The notes beneath the pieces are model-generated. The model saw only the letters and a list, made by a program, of their open reading frames with translations. It was not told the DNA's origin and searched no databases. A stretch of 64,000 bases of DNA, taken from the NCBI GenBank assembly GCA_003254925.1, contig QANZ01007457.1:47436-111435 (forward strand), given 5' to 3'. Numbering within the stretch: the first letter of the stretch is position 1; each line of letters opens with the position of its first letter. Made by a program: the position numbers and the translations under genes. Positions 31,661 through 44,371 of the stretch are shown here, one piece after another. The DNA comes from Chamaecrista fasciculata (taxonomy: Eukaryota; Streptophyta; Magnoliopsida; Fabales; Fabaceae).

Positions 31661-32448
31661 TAAGGGGAGGGCCATTTAGGATTTCAATAACAATTGTGGA
31701 TATTAATGTGCAATTATAACATTATGATTTGAATCATTATTATATAATTAAATATAAAATAATGTAGAAATAAGAATTATTAATCATATAGATTATAAAT
31801 TAATTAATCATTCAAAATTCAAAATTCTAATTTTAACGGAATCATATTAATCATATCATACATATTATATAAACTAGTAATATGTTTTAAACATAAAATT
31901 TTTTTAGTTATCCGTAAATCATAATTTCATAATATAATTGTTTAATTCACAATAAATTTGTATATGGTCACAGTGTCACGCATCAGCCTAAGGAGTCTTC
32001 AGTCCACAACCTAATTTGGTAATGGCCGGTTTGATTAAAGAAGTTGGTTTGCCAATTTTTGGCATATAATTAAAGACATGGTTTGATTTTCTCTTTTTTC
32101 TGAAAATCAGTGGAAATTCAGTAAATCATCAAAGGAGATTATAAAGATTGTGTAGAAAAAATAAAAAGGGTACATGATTGACTGAAGCCACAAGATGAAG
32201 CCACAAGATGAATCCCAGTAGTACAAAAAGAGGGGGAACCAGTAAGATTAAGAAAAAGGACAAAGTAAATTAAAACACAAGAGAGAAGACAACGAAAAAA
32301 GTGTTCATTATATTGTGTTCTTCTTCTTTCATCTATCCATCTTTATTTTAATCTGTATTGCAAGAGAGCCAAAATATCTGCACATAAATTAGTTTCTCTA
32401 AGTGTGTTGGGCTTCCCATCTGTCAAATGAAGAGAGAAAATGATGACT
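31661..32448. other. Intergenic DNA, no gene seen
   Basis: AT-rich sequence between two DNA transposons without a recognisable frame. From about 32050 to 32440 base composition is more varied (CTTCTTCTTTCATCTATCC and similar), so it may be ordinary single-copy DNA. Confidence 0.5.
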
Positions 32449-32457
32449 ATTTTTTAA

Positions 32458-33841
32458 GGGTAAATTGCAATTTGGTACCCTGTGGTTAGGGGCGGTTCCC
32501 CTTTGGTACCCTGAAAGAAAAATTTTTGCATTGTGGTACCCCGTGGTTTACTCCGTTAGCGATTTGGTACCCTGAGGTTTTTTTCTGTTAGGATTTAACG
32601 GCAAATGTTAGTTAAAATGTCAAAAATCTCCCAAAAAGTCTTCTCTTATGCGTTTAAGTCCTTTCCCTTTACTAAAAGGGATAAAAAATAAAGAATTAAT
32701 TATAAAAGGGTCTTTAGAATTCTAATATTATAGATTTTTCTCCTTTTCATAAGATTTCTTTTGAATAGATCCTGGATTTAATNNNNNNNNNNNNNNNNNN
32801 NNNNNNNNNNNNNNNNNNNNNNNNNNNNNNNNNNNNNNNNNNNNNNNNNNNNNNNNNNNNNNNNNNNNNNNNNNNNNNNNNNNNNNNNNNNNNNNNNNNN
32901 NNNNNNNNNNNNNNNNNNNNNNNNNNNNNNNNNNNNNNNNNNNNNNNNNNNNNNNNNNNNNNNNNNNNNNNNNNNNNNNNNNNNNNNNNNNNNNNNNNNN
33001 NNNNNNNNNNNNNNNNNNNNNNNNNNNNNNNNNNNNNNNNNNNNNNNNNNNNNNNNNNNNNNNNNNNNNNNNNNNNNNNNNNNNNNNNNNNNNNNNNNNN
33101 NNNNNNNNNNNNNNNNNNNNNNNNNNNNNNNNNNNNNNNNNNNNNNNNNNNNNNNNNNNNNNNNNNNNNNNNNNNNNNNNNNNNNNNNNNNNNNNNNNNN
33201 NNNNNNNNNNNNNNNNNNNNNNNNNNNNNNNNNNNNNNNNNNNNNNNNNNNNNNNNNNNNNNNNNNNNNNNNNNNNNNNNNNNNNNNNNNNNNNNNNNNN
33301 NNNNNNNNNNNNNNNNNNNNNNNNNNNNNNNNNNNNNNNNNNNNNNNNNNNNNNNNNNNNNNNNNNNNNNNNNNNNNNNNNNNNNNNNNNNNNNNNNNNN
33401 NNNNNNNNNNNNNNNNNNNNNNNNNNNNNNNNNNNNNNNNNNNNNNNNNNNNNNNNNNNNNNNAGGTTCTAAGGACTATTTTGATAAAGATCATAAACTT
33501 TTGGTATTAAAGTGTAATTAAATCAGGACCTATTCAAAAGAAATCTTATGAAAAGGAGAAAAATCTATAATATTAGAATTCTAAAGACCCTTTTATAATT
33601 AATTCTTTATGTTTTGATCCCTTTTAGTAAAGGGAAAGGACTTAAACGCATAAGAGAAGACTTTTTGGGAGATTTTTGACATTTTAACTAACATTTGCCG
33701 TTAAATCCTAACAGAAAAAAACCTCAGGGTACCAAATCGCTAACGGAGCAAACCACGGGGTACCACAATGCAAAAATTTTTCTTTCAGGGTACCAAAGGG
33801 GAAACGCCCCTAACCACAGGGTACCAAATTGCAATTTACCC
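32458..33841. mobile_element. Mutator-like element with long TIRs, 9-bp duplication, gap inside
   Basis: The first about 325 bp (32458-32782) are repeated in inverted orientation at about 33510-33841, starting GGGTAAATTGCAATTTGGTA. ATTTTTTAA at 32449-32457 and 33842-33850 is a 9-bp target duplication. Long inverted repeats and 9 bp fit a Mutator-like element. Inside the TIR the GGTACC-type unit (GGTACCCTGTGGTT, GGTACCCTGAAAG, GGTACCCCGTGGTTTA, GGTACCCTGAGG) repeats four times. Only about 50 bp of inner sequence is visible before the gap; whether a transposase is present cannot be judged. Confidence 0.85.
32783..33463. other. Assembly gap of 681 N
   Basis: The run lies between the two long inverted repeats of the Mutator-like element; such palindromes commonly break assemblies. 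Any open frame crossing it is an artefact. Confidence 0.99.
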
Positions 33842-33850
33842 ATTTTTTAA

Positions 33851-35521
33851 TGATGGCATAACGGGGATGTTGTGGTTGCGAATCAACATTCAGCAACAAG
33901 GCAATACTTACACTACGATCAGATTCCACAAATTAACTTTAGAATATTCAAAATTAAAGTTAGTTGACTGGACCGTCGCTAGGTGGACAAAATACTGGAA
34001 TAAAATGCACTATATAAGTGCAATTTGAGTCGATTTCATGATGAACTCTTAGTAGTTTAAAAGCGAATGATGTTGAATTTCTACTTATCGGGTTAAAGTA
34101 ACAGAAAATGATCTTTGAAGATTTCTAATACCTAAGAAACAAATTGAATAAAGCAATAAATATTTTTGTGATTTTTGATTAAAAGACTAAATTGATATTG
34201 AAAGCAAATAACATATTTAATAACCAATAAGAAAAAGGCACCCGACGGAACATATGGATCAAGCAATCATCACTATATAAAATTAGGTCAGAAATATCTC
34301 ACATTGATCATCCTAAGATAGTCACTAAACAAACAACTTAGATTAACAAATTTATTATGAAAGCATAAAAAACAAGATAAATTTAGAACAAGACATGAAA
34401 ACCTCATTGAATTGATGATAAATTGATTAAGAGTCACAATCTCTATAACAATATCACAATTGTCAGAGTTAATTCATCAATAATTATAACCAAACTAGTA
34501 ATCACTCAAAGGGTTACAATCAAGATGTTTATGAAAGAATAAAGTTCAAACTCTCAATATAAGGAACAAAACAAGAATAAAAATCAGTTTCCCATTCAAA
34601 ACCAAGAAATAGAAACAAGAAAGAATCTTAATCTGAATGTGAGGAAACTCCCTAGATGAAGCTCCTAGCTCATTCTTGAATCCATCGCTCCTATGGGTTG
34701 AGGGCTTTAGCTACGCATGGTGCAGATAATAACAACAACATGCTCAAATACTGATTGAACTGCCATAGCACTAAGATGATGAAGTATGGTGAAAGATGAT
34801 GATGAACAAGATGATAAACGACTATTTGTTGTTGCCAACCTACGAAACTTGACCTAAGGATGGATGATATATGAATTTTGGACCATTCCCAACTGAAACG
34901 GGTTAAATCCATTGAGGAACGGGTTTGGGCTTGGTAATCAAAAATTACTGCGCAGGACTCACCGTGGCCTCGCCGGTTATGTGTAAACTAGTAAGTAACC
35001 AATAGACTTCTCAAAATTGCACCAAATAATTTCGATTTAGTCCCTGACTCATTTTCTTGTATCATCGACTTTTCCTTGAGGCTTCCAATTCTTCGGACTT
35101 TATTTAAACCCATCAAAGTAACCAAAAACTATGTGAACTCTCAAGATAAAAAGGATCAAAGAATTATAAACATCAAACTCGAGAGAAATCACACAATTAA
35201 TCACAAAATAGTCCAATTAAGCACTAAACCTCAAAGTACCATATTCTATTATAAAAGATAATAAAGCATGCAATTGAATACCAAATGAATATAAAATGCC
35301 CCAAAACATCATTGAAGTCAATAATGGAATATGGTACGATCAAATTCCCTCACACTTTAAATCTTTGCGCTATTGGGCAAAGTCATCAAGAAAGAAAAAT
35401 ATCAAGAACGCAAAAGAATCAAAAGGGAACCAATCATACTTAACTTATGGCAACAACAAACAAATGCAACTCAGAAAATGAGACAAACAATTAGCTCAAC
35501 ATGTCATATAACCAATGAAAC
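33851..35521. other. Unidentified noncoding DNA, possibly gypsy LTR or UTR on minus strand
   Basis: No supported coding frame. Near 35350 the sequence CCCTCACACTTTAAATC, and in the continuation at 36950 CTCCCCCACACTTTAAACC with GCAATGTCCTCAATG, resemble in minus sense the GAGGACA-AAGTGTGGGGGAG motif found after integrase in Athila-like and some other plant gypsy elements. The two parts may be one noncoding gypsy remnant split by the copia LTR piece at 35522. Confidence 0.35.
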
Positions 35522-36392
35522 TGATGGAGATTGTGCCCTAGGGCCAATCATTTCATATGTATGAACATATTGTTTGACTGATTTATGAATGATGAATTAT
35601 GTCGTTATCATATTATTAGCATGTTTACTATGATAAAAATCCTTGATTAATTATGTGATAATTATTCTAAACTCTCCCTGGTCGATTATTCACGTGGGAA
35701 CGTGAATGAACTAAGACCAGCATGATTTCGGTGTATAGAGATACACGCATGTGATGCTTCTCGAGAGTCATGGTGCAATTATGTAATGGGTTACAAGTTG
35801 CTGGACCGACCCGAGAGTCCTGTAAGAGTTTAGTCATGAGCTAGTCTCTCCTGTACACCTGTCATGATGCCCTTAGACCTGAGGTCTTCATTATTCCAGC
35901 GTTGTAGATGCTGAACTTCGGCTTAGTCCAACGTTGCCCGTAACAGGGTAGCCATACAAGCTAGGTACGGGTTTAGTTGTTTGCCGTGCTGAGGAATGTG
36001 GTTGACCAATAAGGAATTTTGTCCCTCATTAAGTTGAGAGATATTTGTCTGGGCCCCTCGATGAGTTTGTCCAAGGAATGTGTGGCCACACAGGGTAATG
36101 AGACTAACTCAAGGAATCAAGAAAGTTATGGTTTGGATTACAAGGATGACTTTCTAATGCCTTATCCATGACCAAAATATCGTGTGACAATAGGGATTAT
36201 GACAAGGTGGTACTAAGGTTAAATCGTTGATGTTAAAATGATAACTCACGTGTTTTGGGTAGTCGTGATGGCTTGCTAGAGTCCGCTCTCGACTTGTGAG
36301 TCATAGAGATCGCTTGTTGCCAATTTCACATGAGGCCAGCTGGGTCACACATGAGCAGGATCAAGATACTATAATGGGACACGAATTAGAGT
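35522..36392 (+). repeat. Copia LTR fragment, 5' end
   Basis: Starts TGATGGAGATTGTGCCC and follows the LTR subfamily of element B for about 870 bp, up to GGGACACGAATTAG, then changes abruptly. GAAAC precedes it but is not found after 36392, so the right part of the insertion and its duplication were lost. Confidence 0.85.
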
Positions 36393-37040
36393 AAACTAAA
36401 ATGACACTCGTAAGAAGTGAACAATATAGGATCAAAAACATCCAACATGGTTAACAAGGTATACTCAATTGATCCGTAGAAAAATCTAAAGGTACCCAAA
36501 TATAACTGAAACCAACTAAATGCTCAAAAAACATGAGAAAGGAAGAGTAAACTATTAACATATGTGAGCAAGAGTAGAACCAATTGATTCAAAAACACAA
36601 TCGAAAACTTTCCAAACTTGATAACTTCACCTAGGTGTAAGAAAAATGAAAAAGTGGGGGTCAAATGATGTGAAAAAACAAGCTGGAAACCAATAGAAAA
36701 CTGAATGCCAAAATATAGGAATGTAGGTCAGAATACTCCATCAAAAGCTTTGAAACAAAATCAGAAATGGCAAACAGAATTCCAAGATATCAGTAAACAA
36801 TAAAAACATGAATCCAACTCAAAGGAACATAATCAACACTGAACAAATACATGATCAACCAAAGAACCTGCTGAAAATGCTCAAAAGCCGAAAATTCTCA
36901 ATAAAAATAGCACAGCAGAGAGTAACAACCAAATATTATAACAAATTCACACTCCCCCACACTTTAAACCAAGCAATGTCCTCAATGCGAGAACAACTAC
37001 AAAATGAGAATATAGGGAAAGCAGAGTAAAGAGTAGTTGC
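36393..37040. other. Unidentified noncoding DNA
   Basis: A-rich, no gene. Contains CTCCCCCACACTTTAAACC at 36952, a motif that in minus sense resembles the purine-rich region downstream of integrase in some gypsy elements. It adjoins the element A LTR at 37041. Confidence 0.35.
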
Positions 37041-39502
37041 TGTTGGGAAATCACGGGGCACGCCATACAACGGAAGCAGATATAAATTTTAAAATTAAAA
37101 ACGCGTAACAGAATAAAATAGGCGCACAGTGATTTCTTCCCAAGGATCCGCTATATGGATCTGTGTCAGTAAAAGGATTAGAGATTTACCCAAATCAATC
37201 GGCGACTTTTGTGTCTACGATGCTGAGGAGTCCACTCCACGTGTTCTCCCTCCGCCGGTGATCCACACGAACAGTTTTGGAGATGCCTAGGTGCTAGCCT
37301 CCTTCACTTCTCCAAGTGAACCAAGGACCTTTATCTACGGTGTTCTTCAATTCAAGAACTATTCTTGAATTCCCAAGAACAAGATGGCGCCTATGATCAA
37401 CAATCAAATTCTTGATCTCACACAACCTTGACACACAAAATCCCAAAACACTTTTGGTTTATGCGCCACTTTTTCTCTCTAAGAAAACAGGGTTGTGTTT
37501 TCTCTCTCTTCACTAAGAGCCAAAATCGAATTTTGCTCTTGTGAATTAGCTAGGAAAAAGTCGAATTTTTCCCTAATGTGCAAGGCATAGTGAAATTCGA
37601 CTTATGCCAATCTATATATAGGGTTTGGGGAGTTTGATAATTATAATTAGGGAATCCCTAAATTATAGGATTATCAAATTATAAAATTATGAGATTACAA
37701 CAATATCACAATTTTAGGACTTGAATTCCTAATTAAAATATTACCTTAATATTTTAATTTGAATTCAAATGCAATCTTGGAGAATCAAATTGGAAGATCA
37801 AATCTTCAAATGATCTCATAGTCATGCGCCATGTCCTCCCCCCTTTTTGTTGGAATTTAATAAATCAAAATAACAATCCTAACTTTTAGGAAGTTATAAC
37901 TAACTTATTATTTCCAACAATATTGAATTAAGATATTACCCTAATATCTTTAATTCAATCCTTTTGAATCTTGAATTCTATTCCATTATTGAATTAAAAT
38001 ATTACCTTAATATCTTTAATTCAATTAGAGCCTAGAATTCGAATTACCCTCTAAATATTGAATTAAAATAATACTCTAATATCTTTAATTCAATCTTCTT
38101 GAAATCTAGATCAAATCTTTTGAATTCAAGTCATGATTTTAATTAACAAAACATTTTCATTAATTAAAATAGGTCTATATGAGGCGCCAACCTCAACCCT
38201 ATTTATCTTAATATTAGTGAATTTAATAAATCAATAATTCCCTAACTTTTAGGAACCTTATTTAATTTATTATTCCTAATATTATAAACAGGAATATAAT
38301 TGTAAATAGACTAACCACATTATCTATTTAACAATTAAAATATATATTTAAACTTGTCCCACAAATTTAAATATCATATCTGTAGATATTTATTTAAGAC
38401 AATATTTCATGTCCCAAGACAGTCAATTATGTCTCAAACGGTATCACGTATGTGACCCACGAATTAACCCTAATTCGTGTCCCAGTGTGGCATCTTGATC
38501 CTGCTCGTGTGTGACCCAGCAGGCCCCACGTGAAGTTGGCAGCAAGTCATCTCTATGACTCACAAGTTGAGAGCGGACTCTACCAAGCCATCACAACTAC
38601 CCAAAACACGTGAGTTATCATTGATCGCCGAAACGACTTAACCTTAGTACCACCTTGTCTTGATCCCTGTTGCCCTACGATATTTTGGTCATGGATTAGG
38701 CACGAGAAGGTCATCCATAATCCAAACCTCAACTTTCTCGATTCCTTGAGTAAGTCCCATTTACTAGTGTGGCCACACATTCCTTGGACAGACTCACNCT
38801 TAACCTTAGTACCACCTTGTCTTGATCCCTATTGCCCTACGGTATTTTGGTCATGGATTAGGCACGGGAAGGTCATCCATAATCCAAACCTCAACTTTCT
38901 CGATTGCTTGAGTAAGTCCCATTTACTAGTGTGGCCACACATTCCTTGGACAGACTCACCGAGGAGCCCAGTTAAATATCCCCCATCTTTAATGAGGGAC
39001 AAAATTCCATCTTGGTCAACCACATTCCTCAGCACGACAATCAACCAAACCTGTACCTAGCCCTTATGGCTACCCTGCTACGGGTAACGTTAGACTAGGC
39101 CAAAGTCTGACAACTACAACGCTGGAATGATGAAGACATCAGGTCTAAGGGCATCGTGACAGGTGTACAGGAGAGACTAGCTAATGACTAAAACCCATGC
39201 AGGACTCTCCGGGTCGGTCCAGCAATTTGTAACCCTTTACATAATTGCACCACGACACTCGTTCTAGCATCCAGTGCATGCATCTCTATGCACCGAGGTC
39301 ATGCTGGTCTTGGTTCATTTCATGTTCCCACTTGAATGAGCAACCAGTGACAGTTTAGATTAATTATCCCGTAATTAATCACGGACTGTTATCATAGTAA
39401 ACATGCTAATAATATGATAACCATTAAATTATCTTTATAAATTAATCAATTTGTTCAAAACATATTTGTAAAATGATTGGCCCTAGGGCACAATCTCCAT
39501 CA
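37041..39502 (-). repeat. Element A 3' LTR with a duplicated block at an N
   Basis: Runs from TGTTGGGAAATCACGGGGC to the CTCCATCA end (minus sense TGATGGAG). Block 38641-38797 is repeated at 38801-38958 with a few differences, separated by N38798, which inflates the LTR from about 2300 to 2462 bp. The other copy of this LTR type (44373 onward) lacks the duplication, so an assembly overlap artefact is likely. Confidence 0.88.
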
Positions 39503-41915
39503 AACTCCCACTTGCACTAGGTACAATCATTAATCAAACTGTTCCTACACTAGGAACATCCATTAATTTGTCCAATTCCCATTTGACATTACATAATGCT
39601 TATGTAAGACCTGTGTTGGGGTTTCTTTTAGACGATTGGCAAAATATCCTCGACTGCTACTTTTCATGTCTTGATATCACCATCTCTAGGTGATCCTGTC
39701 TGAGTGCATATCACTGTCGGAACATCAGTGGGGAACACTTTCCCATTTGGTGTCTTCCTGTCTCTACAGGGTGACCACCGAGCGTTCTTCAGACACCAGT
39801 TTTACAGTCTGCGTCTCCACGCGACTAACCCATTCTTTGTAGAATCAGTAATCGTACTCCTCTTGAAACCATTCCAACTTACAATTCCTACGTTCAGGGA
39901 ATACATATTTCAGTACTGCGATGTTTCTTGGATGGCTTGAATAATGGGCTTCTGTGTAACCACTTACACACTAATTCTTCCATGAACCAAGAATTTATCC
40001 TTAGTGCTTCTCAAGTACGTAAGGATTTTATGACAGCTTCCCAGTGATCCTCAACAAGGTCACAGCTCGTCATACTTTAGGGCAAACGACATATTTGGTC
40101 TTAGTACATCATGATGGATCCTATTGCCGAAGCGTTTAGAGGATGCCATTCATGTGTCTTTGCTCATCAAGAGTCTCAGGAGACATTGATTATCACAAGG
40201 ACCAAACCTTGATTCGTCGGTATGAATCTCTTCTTGAAATCTCGCATACTGAACTCTTTCAGTATCTTATCCAAGAATGTACTTTGACTCATTTCAAGAA
40301 GCCTCCAAGATCTATCTCCATAGATCCTTTATGCCTAGAGTATAGGCAGCTTCCTTTAATTCCTTCACCGAGAGTGATTTACCCAATTAAGATTCACAAT
40401 CTTTAGGATAGTAATGTCACTTTCAACTAGCAATATGTCAACACAGGACTCATCAAGGTTTTGCAAGAAGCCATACTCTTTTGACACCTTTATCAAAACA
40501 ATGATAAAAGTTTCTCGATAGGTGACGGGCTCACCACGCTGTAAGAGCAACACATCCTTGCTCTCAATGACCAAAGATCCACATCTTCGAAATTGAGAAC
40601 GTGTTCTATCAGAACTTCGCTGTCCTTATGTTTTAGAGGAGCTTCCACAACACCTTGCGGATCTTCTCTTGTTTTCGTCTGCGCCTCTAAAGTGTCTTGT
40701 GGATTTTGAACTCCTTCAAGATTCATCTTACTCCCACTATTTCTTTTGGAAACAAGAATCCCCTTTTAAAAGGTATTCACCACTGACTACAAACCCTTTG
40801 TAATCAGGTGGGTAGTAGACTTGATACCCCTTTCGTTTCCTTAGGGTATCCCACAAGAATGAACTTGAGGGTTTTGAAGACAGTTTATCATCTGCCCATG
40901 GCTTATCATAAACTTGACGTCCTCAACTTTGAGACAAAACACTTATGGGACTCTTCCCATACCACATCTCATATGGCGTCTCCTAGACGAAACGGTTAAG
41001 TGTGAAGTCAGCAGCTTCTAGAGCACACCCTTTAAAGGATGGCAGAAGACCAATTTGACTCATCATAGATCAAACCTTATCTAATAGGGTTTGATACCTT
41101 CTCTTGAAACGCCATCCACCATGGGGTTTCAGAAAAAGCAAGTTGTGAGATCATCTCACAGCTTCTAAGATGATCAACAATTTCTTGACTCAAATGCTCG
41201 TCCTCTCGATCGAATCGAAGGACTCTGATTCTCTCGTCAAGTTAGTTCTCTACTTTACTTTGAAATCTCTATTTCAAAAGTCTCTGACTTTATGCTTTAA
41301 TAGGTAGCCGTAGTCCTAGCCTATTAAAGTAGTTAGCAAGAGTGACCACCTTTAGCTTGGATACTTCATGGGTCCTCATACATCACCTATGTATGATTCC
41401 CATTAAGTCAGACATCCTTTTACTTAGGTCAGTAAAAAGGATGCCTTTGTCATCTTTCCATTTAAACAAGGTTCGCAAGCATCATATGATTCAAAATCAA
41501 TTGAGCTTTAGAAATTCATCTCTATGAAACTTCTCAAGGCGTTTCTTGTTAGTATGGCCTAAACGACAATTGCCAAAAGTGTTTATAGGATTAGATTCGC
41601 TAATCTTTATCCCTTTTTGTATCAATGTTATAAATATTGTTATCGTTCTAGTTTAAGACATAATGGTTATCTTTGCAAATCATATAAGCAAAACAAACAC
41701 TACTTTATAAAATAGAACATCATTCTTTAATATTTACACATATAAAATCTTCCTTATCTATATAAGGAGGAGAAACAATGTTTGAACTTTAAAGAATGCA
41801 CATAACAATAAACTTAGCCCAAAAGGGCAAATCAAGCTCGTATGTTCCCACAGCAACGGCAGCAACCTTTGCTCCATTGTCCACCCGTAGGTCCATCTTG
41901 CTTCTGTTCAGCTTT
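39503..41915 (-). pseudogene. Element A protease, integrase, RT and RNase H
   Basis: Recognisable by alignment to elements 1 and B, but frameshifted throughout. RNase H and RT end lie at about 39600-40480, and the RT start around 40500-40560 (a short frame LLQRGEPVTYRE). About 470 bp of the RT palm, including the region of QMDVKTAFL, is missing where TTTATCATTG meets TTTTGATAAAGG near 40495. Integrase lies at 40800-41640 and includes a GHTNKKRLEK-like zinc region, with an internal short palindrome TCCTTTTACTTAGG/AGTAAAAAGGA at 41415-41443 not present in B. No intact catalytic triad can be read. Confidence 0.8.
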
Positions 41916-42839
41916 CTACTGAAGACCCTGCACATCAAATGTGAGAAACACATGCTGTATCCAATACTCAAGTGGTTTAAGTAGAAAAAGAACTTTTATA
42001 ACAAAGATACCTGAAGTAGAGGGCTCTACGCACTTCTTCTTCTTTTGATCTTCCCAGTAGTATTTGCACTTTCTCATCGCGTGTCCTGACACTTGACAGA
42101 AAGAGCAGAATACTTCCTTTGAGGGCTTTGCCTCCTTGGCAGGTTCTTGACGAGGGTCGTCCTCTGGCTTGGTCTCACCATCCAGGTCGGTTCCCTTTCT
42201 CTTTCTTTCGCCCTTTGTTTTCCTTTCCCTTTTCTGAATCATGGATGCCTCAACAGACTTGAGCATTCCATGCAGCTCAGAAACTGATATCTCTGTTCCT
42301 CTTCTGTAAAAGCTTTTGACAAACGACTCATAGCTTTTAGGTAGTGAGCACAGGATCAAGCCTGTCGCAAACTCTGGAGGAACAGGGAATCCCAGCCTAT
42401 CAAGATGATCTATGTACCCTCTCATCTTTATGACATGGTAACCAACAGATGCACCTTCAGCCATAATGCAAGACATGAGAGCCTTAGTGGTCTCATATCT
42501 ATCCTGTCTGATCTGGTAACGGAACATTTCCTTGAGACGTGTTATCATCTCGTATGACATCAATGTATCCAAGCCCTCATGCAGCTCAGGAATCATTGTG
42601 TCCACCATCAGACAAGAGACCTCCAGCAAGTCGTCGAAGTGGTTCTCATAAGCCCTCCACTCTGCTCCTGGAGCGCCCTTGGTAGGCTCTTTAGGGATAG
42701 GTTTATCCAGAACATAAAGTCTCCTTTCATGGGTGAGAACAATTCTCAAATTACGAAACCATTCGAGGAAATTTGTTCTAGTCAGTTTATCCTTCTCAAG
42801 GATAGGTCGCAGTGAAAATGTTGAACTATCAATTGCCAT
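41916..42839 (-). CDS. Element A gag (capsid-nucleocapsid), intact
   Basis: 307 codons from ATG at 42839; the start MAIDSSTFSLRPILEKDKL matches the start of gag in elements 1 and B. Residues about 10-200 form the copia gag core (FLEWFRNLRIVL, EMFRYQIRQDRYETTKAL, IDHLDRLGFPVPPE). A lysine/arginine-rich linker (202-217) precedes a perfect CCHC zinc knuckle: C245, C248, H253, C258 in CSFCQVSGHAMRKC. After STSGIF the frame runs into a decayed protease region and stops. The product would bind element RNA and form particles. It is the only long undamaged reading frame of the family here; whether it is expressed is unknown. Confidence 0.75.
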   Translation of the reverse strand: MAIDSSTFSLRPILEKDKLTRTNFLEWFRNLRIVLTHERRLYVLDKPIPKEPTKGAPGAEWRAYENHFDDLLEVSCLMVDTMIPELHEGLDTLMSYEMITRLKEMFRYQIRQDRYETTKALMSCIMAEGASVGYHVIKMRGYIDHLDRLGFPVPPEFATGLILCSLPKSYESFVKSFYRRGTEISVSELHGMLKSVEASMIQKRERKTKGERKRKGTDLDGETKPEDDPRQEPAKEAKPSKEVFCSFCQVSGHAMRKCKYYWEDQKKKKCVEPSTSGIFVIKVLFLLKPLEYWIQHVFLTFDVQGLQ

Positions 42840-44358
42840 TTGATTCTACAATTAAAGATATGAATTTCAATTAGCAGAAATATATATGTCCACCATTTTA
42901 TAAAACCCAGTAAAATTTATTATTAGTGGCTAAGACCCATATTTCACCAAAGTTTACCGTCGCGGAGGGCGATCATGCACCCTTTGGCTATTTAGGTAGG
43001 TAACTCTTTACCAATCACATCCTATGTGACTCTTAGATCTTTATGGGACTGTATCATCATATGATACCTTTTATGGCATGTTTATCCCATCTAATGCCTT
43101 GAGGTCCAAAACCGTTTTGATAACCCCATTAAGTCACACAATAAAACTTGTGAATGGCTAGGATCAAAACAACGAGGCCGAAACCCAACCCCATATCATC
43201 AAGGCCCACTAAACACGTGTCGCGGAGGGCGATCACTGCATCTAGCAAACCAAGACTTCAACGAGGCGTCGCGTTGAATCTCCCATTCACCCGTGTGTCC
43301 TCAAGGTCAAGGTAGATACGTGTCGCAGAGGGCGATCACCGCTCTACGATGAACAAGATTTTGACAGGGTGTTTTATTGACGGCATTAAAACTTAAGATT
43401 TTCTAAAAGGGTTTGATTTTTAAAAGTGTTCCGTTTTATAGTCTAATTTTAAAATTCCCTTTTAAAATTAAACGAGTCATGGCACATGTTTATTTCCCCA
43501 TGTATCGCATACATATAAACATGTGCCCGGACCTTGCATCCTATGCAAAATCCCACGCTCGTATCGTATACGTGGTTGTAGCGTAATTAAGATAACATGT
43601 TAAAATTTCGCACCCTAAACATACATCTAGCGCATCACATACAAACTAAATGTAAACTATACTGTGTTTAGATATGGCTCATCTACCCTATAATTCTCCC
43701 AAGCCAATGAGAGAACTTTTCTAAAAGAAAAATAAAAATTACATGAGAATAAACCCAGTTACATTGAGGTATAGACTGAAAGTAAAATTTACAACAGAGT
43801 AGAGAGAGACGACACGCAGGCCGTATTTATCAAATAAACCTCCTAGAGCCATATCCAACACCACACAATCCACATATGAACAATTCATATAATTATGTCA
43901 AACACAGCATACAACACATATCAAAAACCATTTTAGAATGTGTTAAATTTAGGGTTTGTTCAATTTTAACATGCCTTTTCTTGAAATAGGCCTATTATCA
44001 ATAATTATAAAATTCAGGAATCTCATTCAAGAATTTATATTATTGATCCCGAAAATTTTAAAATTCATAATTTTAATAAATTTCCAGCCACCCTATTATA
44101 ATTATAATTAAAACAATTTTATTTATAATTATAAGGGATTTCGACTTTAGGGCTTAAATTTCAAGAAATATTCAAATCAATCATATTGATTTCATATGTA
44201 TCTCATACATATAATTTGCACCTTTTACATAAGTTCCAAAAATTTTATGGTGGATCTTTTCGAAAAACAACCATAAGCATGCCAATTGAAAAGCGGTAAA
44301 CACATATTACACATCACATGTATAATCACCAAAAACTAACACAGACCCAAAATAGCGT
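42840..44358 (-). other. Element A leader
   Basis: Homologous to the element 1 leader (9751-11287). No coding frame. Carries the conserved hairpin set near the gag end. Confidence 0.8.
42958..43339 (-). promoter_or_regulatory. Leader hairpin set of element A
   Basis: In minus sense the three hairpins GTG-A-TCGC-loop-GCGA-CAC lie at 43339-43320 (loop CCTCT), 43236-43217 (loop CCTCC) and 42974-42959 (loop CCTCC, shorter). The 7-bp hairpin with ATG loop is at 43067-43051. Spacing (103 and 262) is the same as in element 1. Loop bases vary, while stem bases are unchanged. Confidence 0.65.
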
Positions 44359-44371
44359 GGCTCTGATACCA
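44359..44371 (-). promoter_or_regulatory. Element A primer binding site
   Basis: GGCTCTGATACCA is the complement of TGGTATCAGAGCC, one base from the 5' LTR at 44373. Confidence 0.85.

Noticed and set aside
32778-33494. Open frame of 238 codons
   Set aside because: Consists almost only of N.
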